In this document: positions 63,694-64,000 of the stretch, piece after piece
Position numbering within the stretch: position 1 is the first letter of the stretch
Layout of the letters: the number at the start of each line of letters is the position of its first letter
Source: Guptibacillus algicola
Lineage (GTDB): Bacteria; Bacillota; Bacilli; Bacillales; Guptibacillaceae
NCBI RefSeq assembly: GCF_020171805.1
Contig: NZ_JAIVAF010000004.1
Location: 248,001 to 312,000 of the forward strand
Direction: 5' to 3'
Length of the DNA stretch: 64,000 bases
Notes under the pieces: model-generated
What the model saw: the letters and a program-made list of their open reading frames with translations, nothing else
The model's database searches: none
Told to the model about the DNA's origin: nothing
Translations under genes and position numbers: made by a program

Positions 63694-63998
63694 TCTATTT
63701 CCCCCTCTAACAACTCATATAAGTGATTTCTTTTCTCTTCGACCTCTTCCTGCTTCTTATACAAAGATTCGAGAACAGCTTGATCACTGCTCGTTAACAG
63801 CTCTTGTTCTATATTAAAAAGTTCTTCTTCGATTCGTTCAACCTTCTCCTCAAGTGAGACGGTTGGCTCTTTTTTTTCCTTTTTTGGTTCTGGAACCTCT
63901 TTTACTTCATCACCACTATTATCTACAATCCGAGATTCGATATGTTTCTCCCTTGCAAGACTGTACGGCTCTAAGTAATGATGTAACTCCCCATCCTC
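63690..63998 (-). CDS. C-terminal part of a protein with a charged coiled-coil tail (possibly ABC-F)
   Basis: 102 codons open to the right edge of the window. The visible part starts EDGELHHYLEPYSLAREKH, which resembles the region after the second ATPase domain of ABC-F proteins (an exposed strand ending xDGxLxxYxGxYxxY), then a Lys/Glu-rich linker (KEVPEPKKEKKEPTVS) and a Leu/Glu coiled coil. The family assignment is tentative because the ATPase motifs lie outside. It overlaps the AAC(3)-like gene by four bases. Confidence 0.45.
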   Translation of the reverse strand, partial: EDGELHHYLEPYSLAREKHIESRIVDNSGDEVKEVPEPKKEKKEPTVSLEEKVERIEEELFNIEQELLTSSDQAVLESLYKKQEEVEEKRNHLYELLEGEIE

Positions 63999-64000
63999 GA

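Noticed and set aside
63398-63817. 139-codon plus-strand frame opposite the AAC(3)-like gene
   Set aside because: It crosses the translationally coupled minus-strand genes; no site, no domain.

Overview
The window looks like a chromosomal segment of a spore-forming Bacillaceae bacterium (Bacillus / Alkalihalobacillus / Pseudalkalibacillus-like). This is inferred from moderate-to-low GC, strong AGGAGG-type ribosome binding sites, frequent TTG/GTG starts, Bacillus-type proteins (CwlK, RsbR-type STAS protein, YczE-type membrane protein, VmlR-like ABC-F, TyrZ with a T-box, KinA-like PAS kinase) and dense intrinsic terminators between short operons. No rRNA, tRNA, CRISPR array, prophage or intact insertion sequence was seen. 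The content is mostly housekeeping and metabolism, with several niche-specific operons.

Layout. 1-1 kb: end of a TRAP-transporter binding protein plus DUF3870. 1-3.5 kb: Nudix hydrolase, CwlK endopeptidase, cysteine hydrolase, esterase. 3.5-5.7 kb: glaH-lhgO, the glutarate to succinate branch of lysine catabolism, behind a leader hairpin. 6-7.5 kb: CstB-like persulfide dioxygenase/rhodanese with a CstR/CsoR-type operator in its promoter. 8-10.5 kb: sodium-solute symporter plus Xaa-Pro peptidase. 10.5-17.2 kb: secreted subtilase, methyltransferase, YczE-type protein, RsbR-like protein, cold-shock protein with a long leader, MBL protein, and a chromate transporter gene with an in-frame stop near its end. 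17.2-27 kb: MpsC-family protein, phosphotransferase, Nei glycosylase, ZIP and BCCT transporters, a sigma-region-3-like small protein, Ohr, acetyltransferase and a FixH/YtkA-type lipoprotein. 27-29.7 kb: T-box-controlled tyrZ and ferrochelatase.

30.7-33.6 kb holds the most distinctive locus: sqdB-sqdX-gtrA, predicted to make the sulfolipid sulfoquinovosyl diacylglycerol (SQDG), known mainly from phototrophs. About 9 kb away lies sat-cysC (sulfate activation), which feeds the sulfite pool that SqdB uses. 33.6-48 kb: DUF368 and DedA membrane proteins (two unrelated families linked to undecaprenyl phosphate recycling), DMT and MFS transporters, pyruvate oxidase, Nudix and GNAT proteins, AraC regulator, Tag glycosylase. 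48-64 kb: M3 oligoendopeptidase, MOSC protein, VmlR-like ABC-F with an attenuator leader, CWB2/SH3/Amidase_3 autolysin, TetR-OsmC operon with a palindromic operator, GGDEF protein, PAS kinase, amidohydrolase, AAC(3)-like acetyltransferase and a partial C-terminus that may belong to an ABC-F protein.

The best regulatory candidates are a ribosome-binding-site-sequestering hairpin with an eight-codon leader peptide before the MFS exporter, the ABC-F attenuator, the persulfide-sensing operator, and an unexplained terminator hairpin in the glaH leader. All functional names rest on motif recognition by eye; no database search was run.
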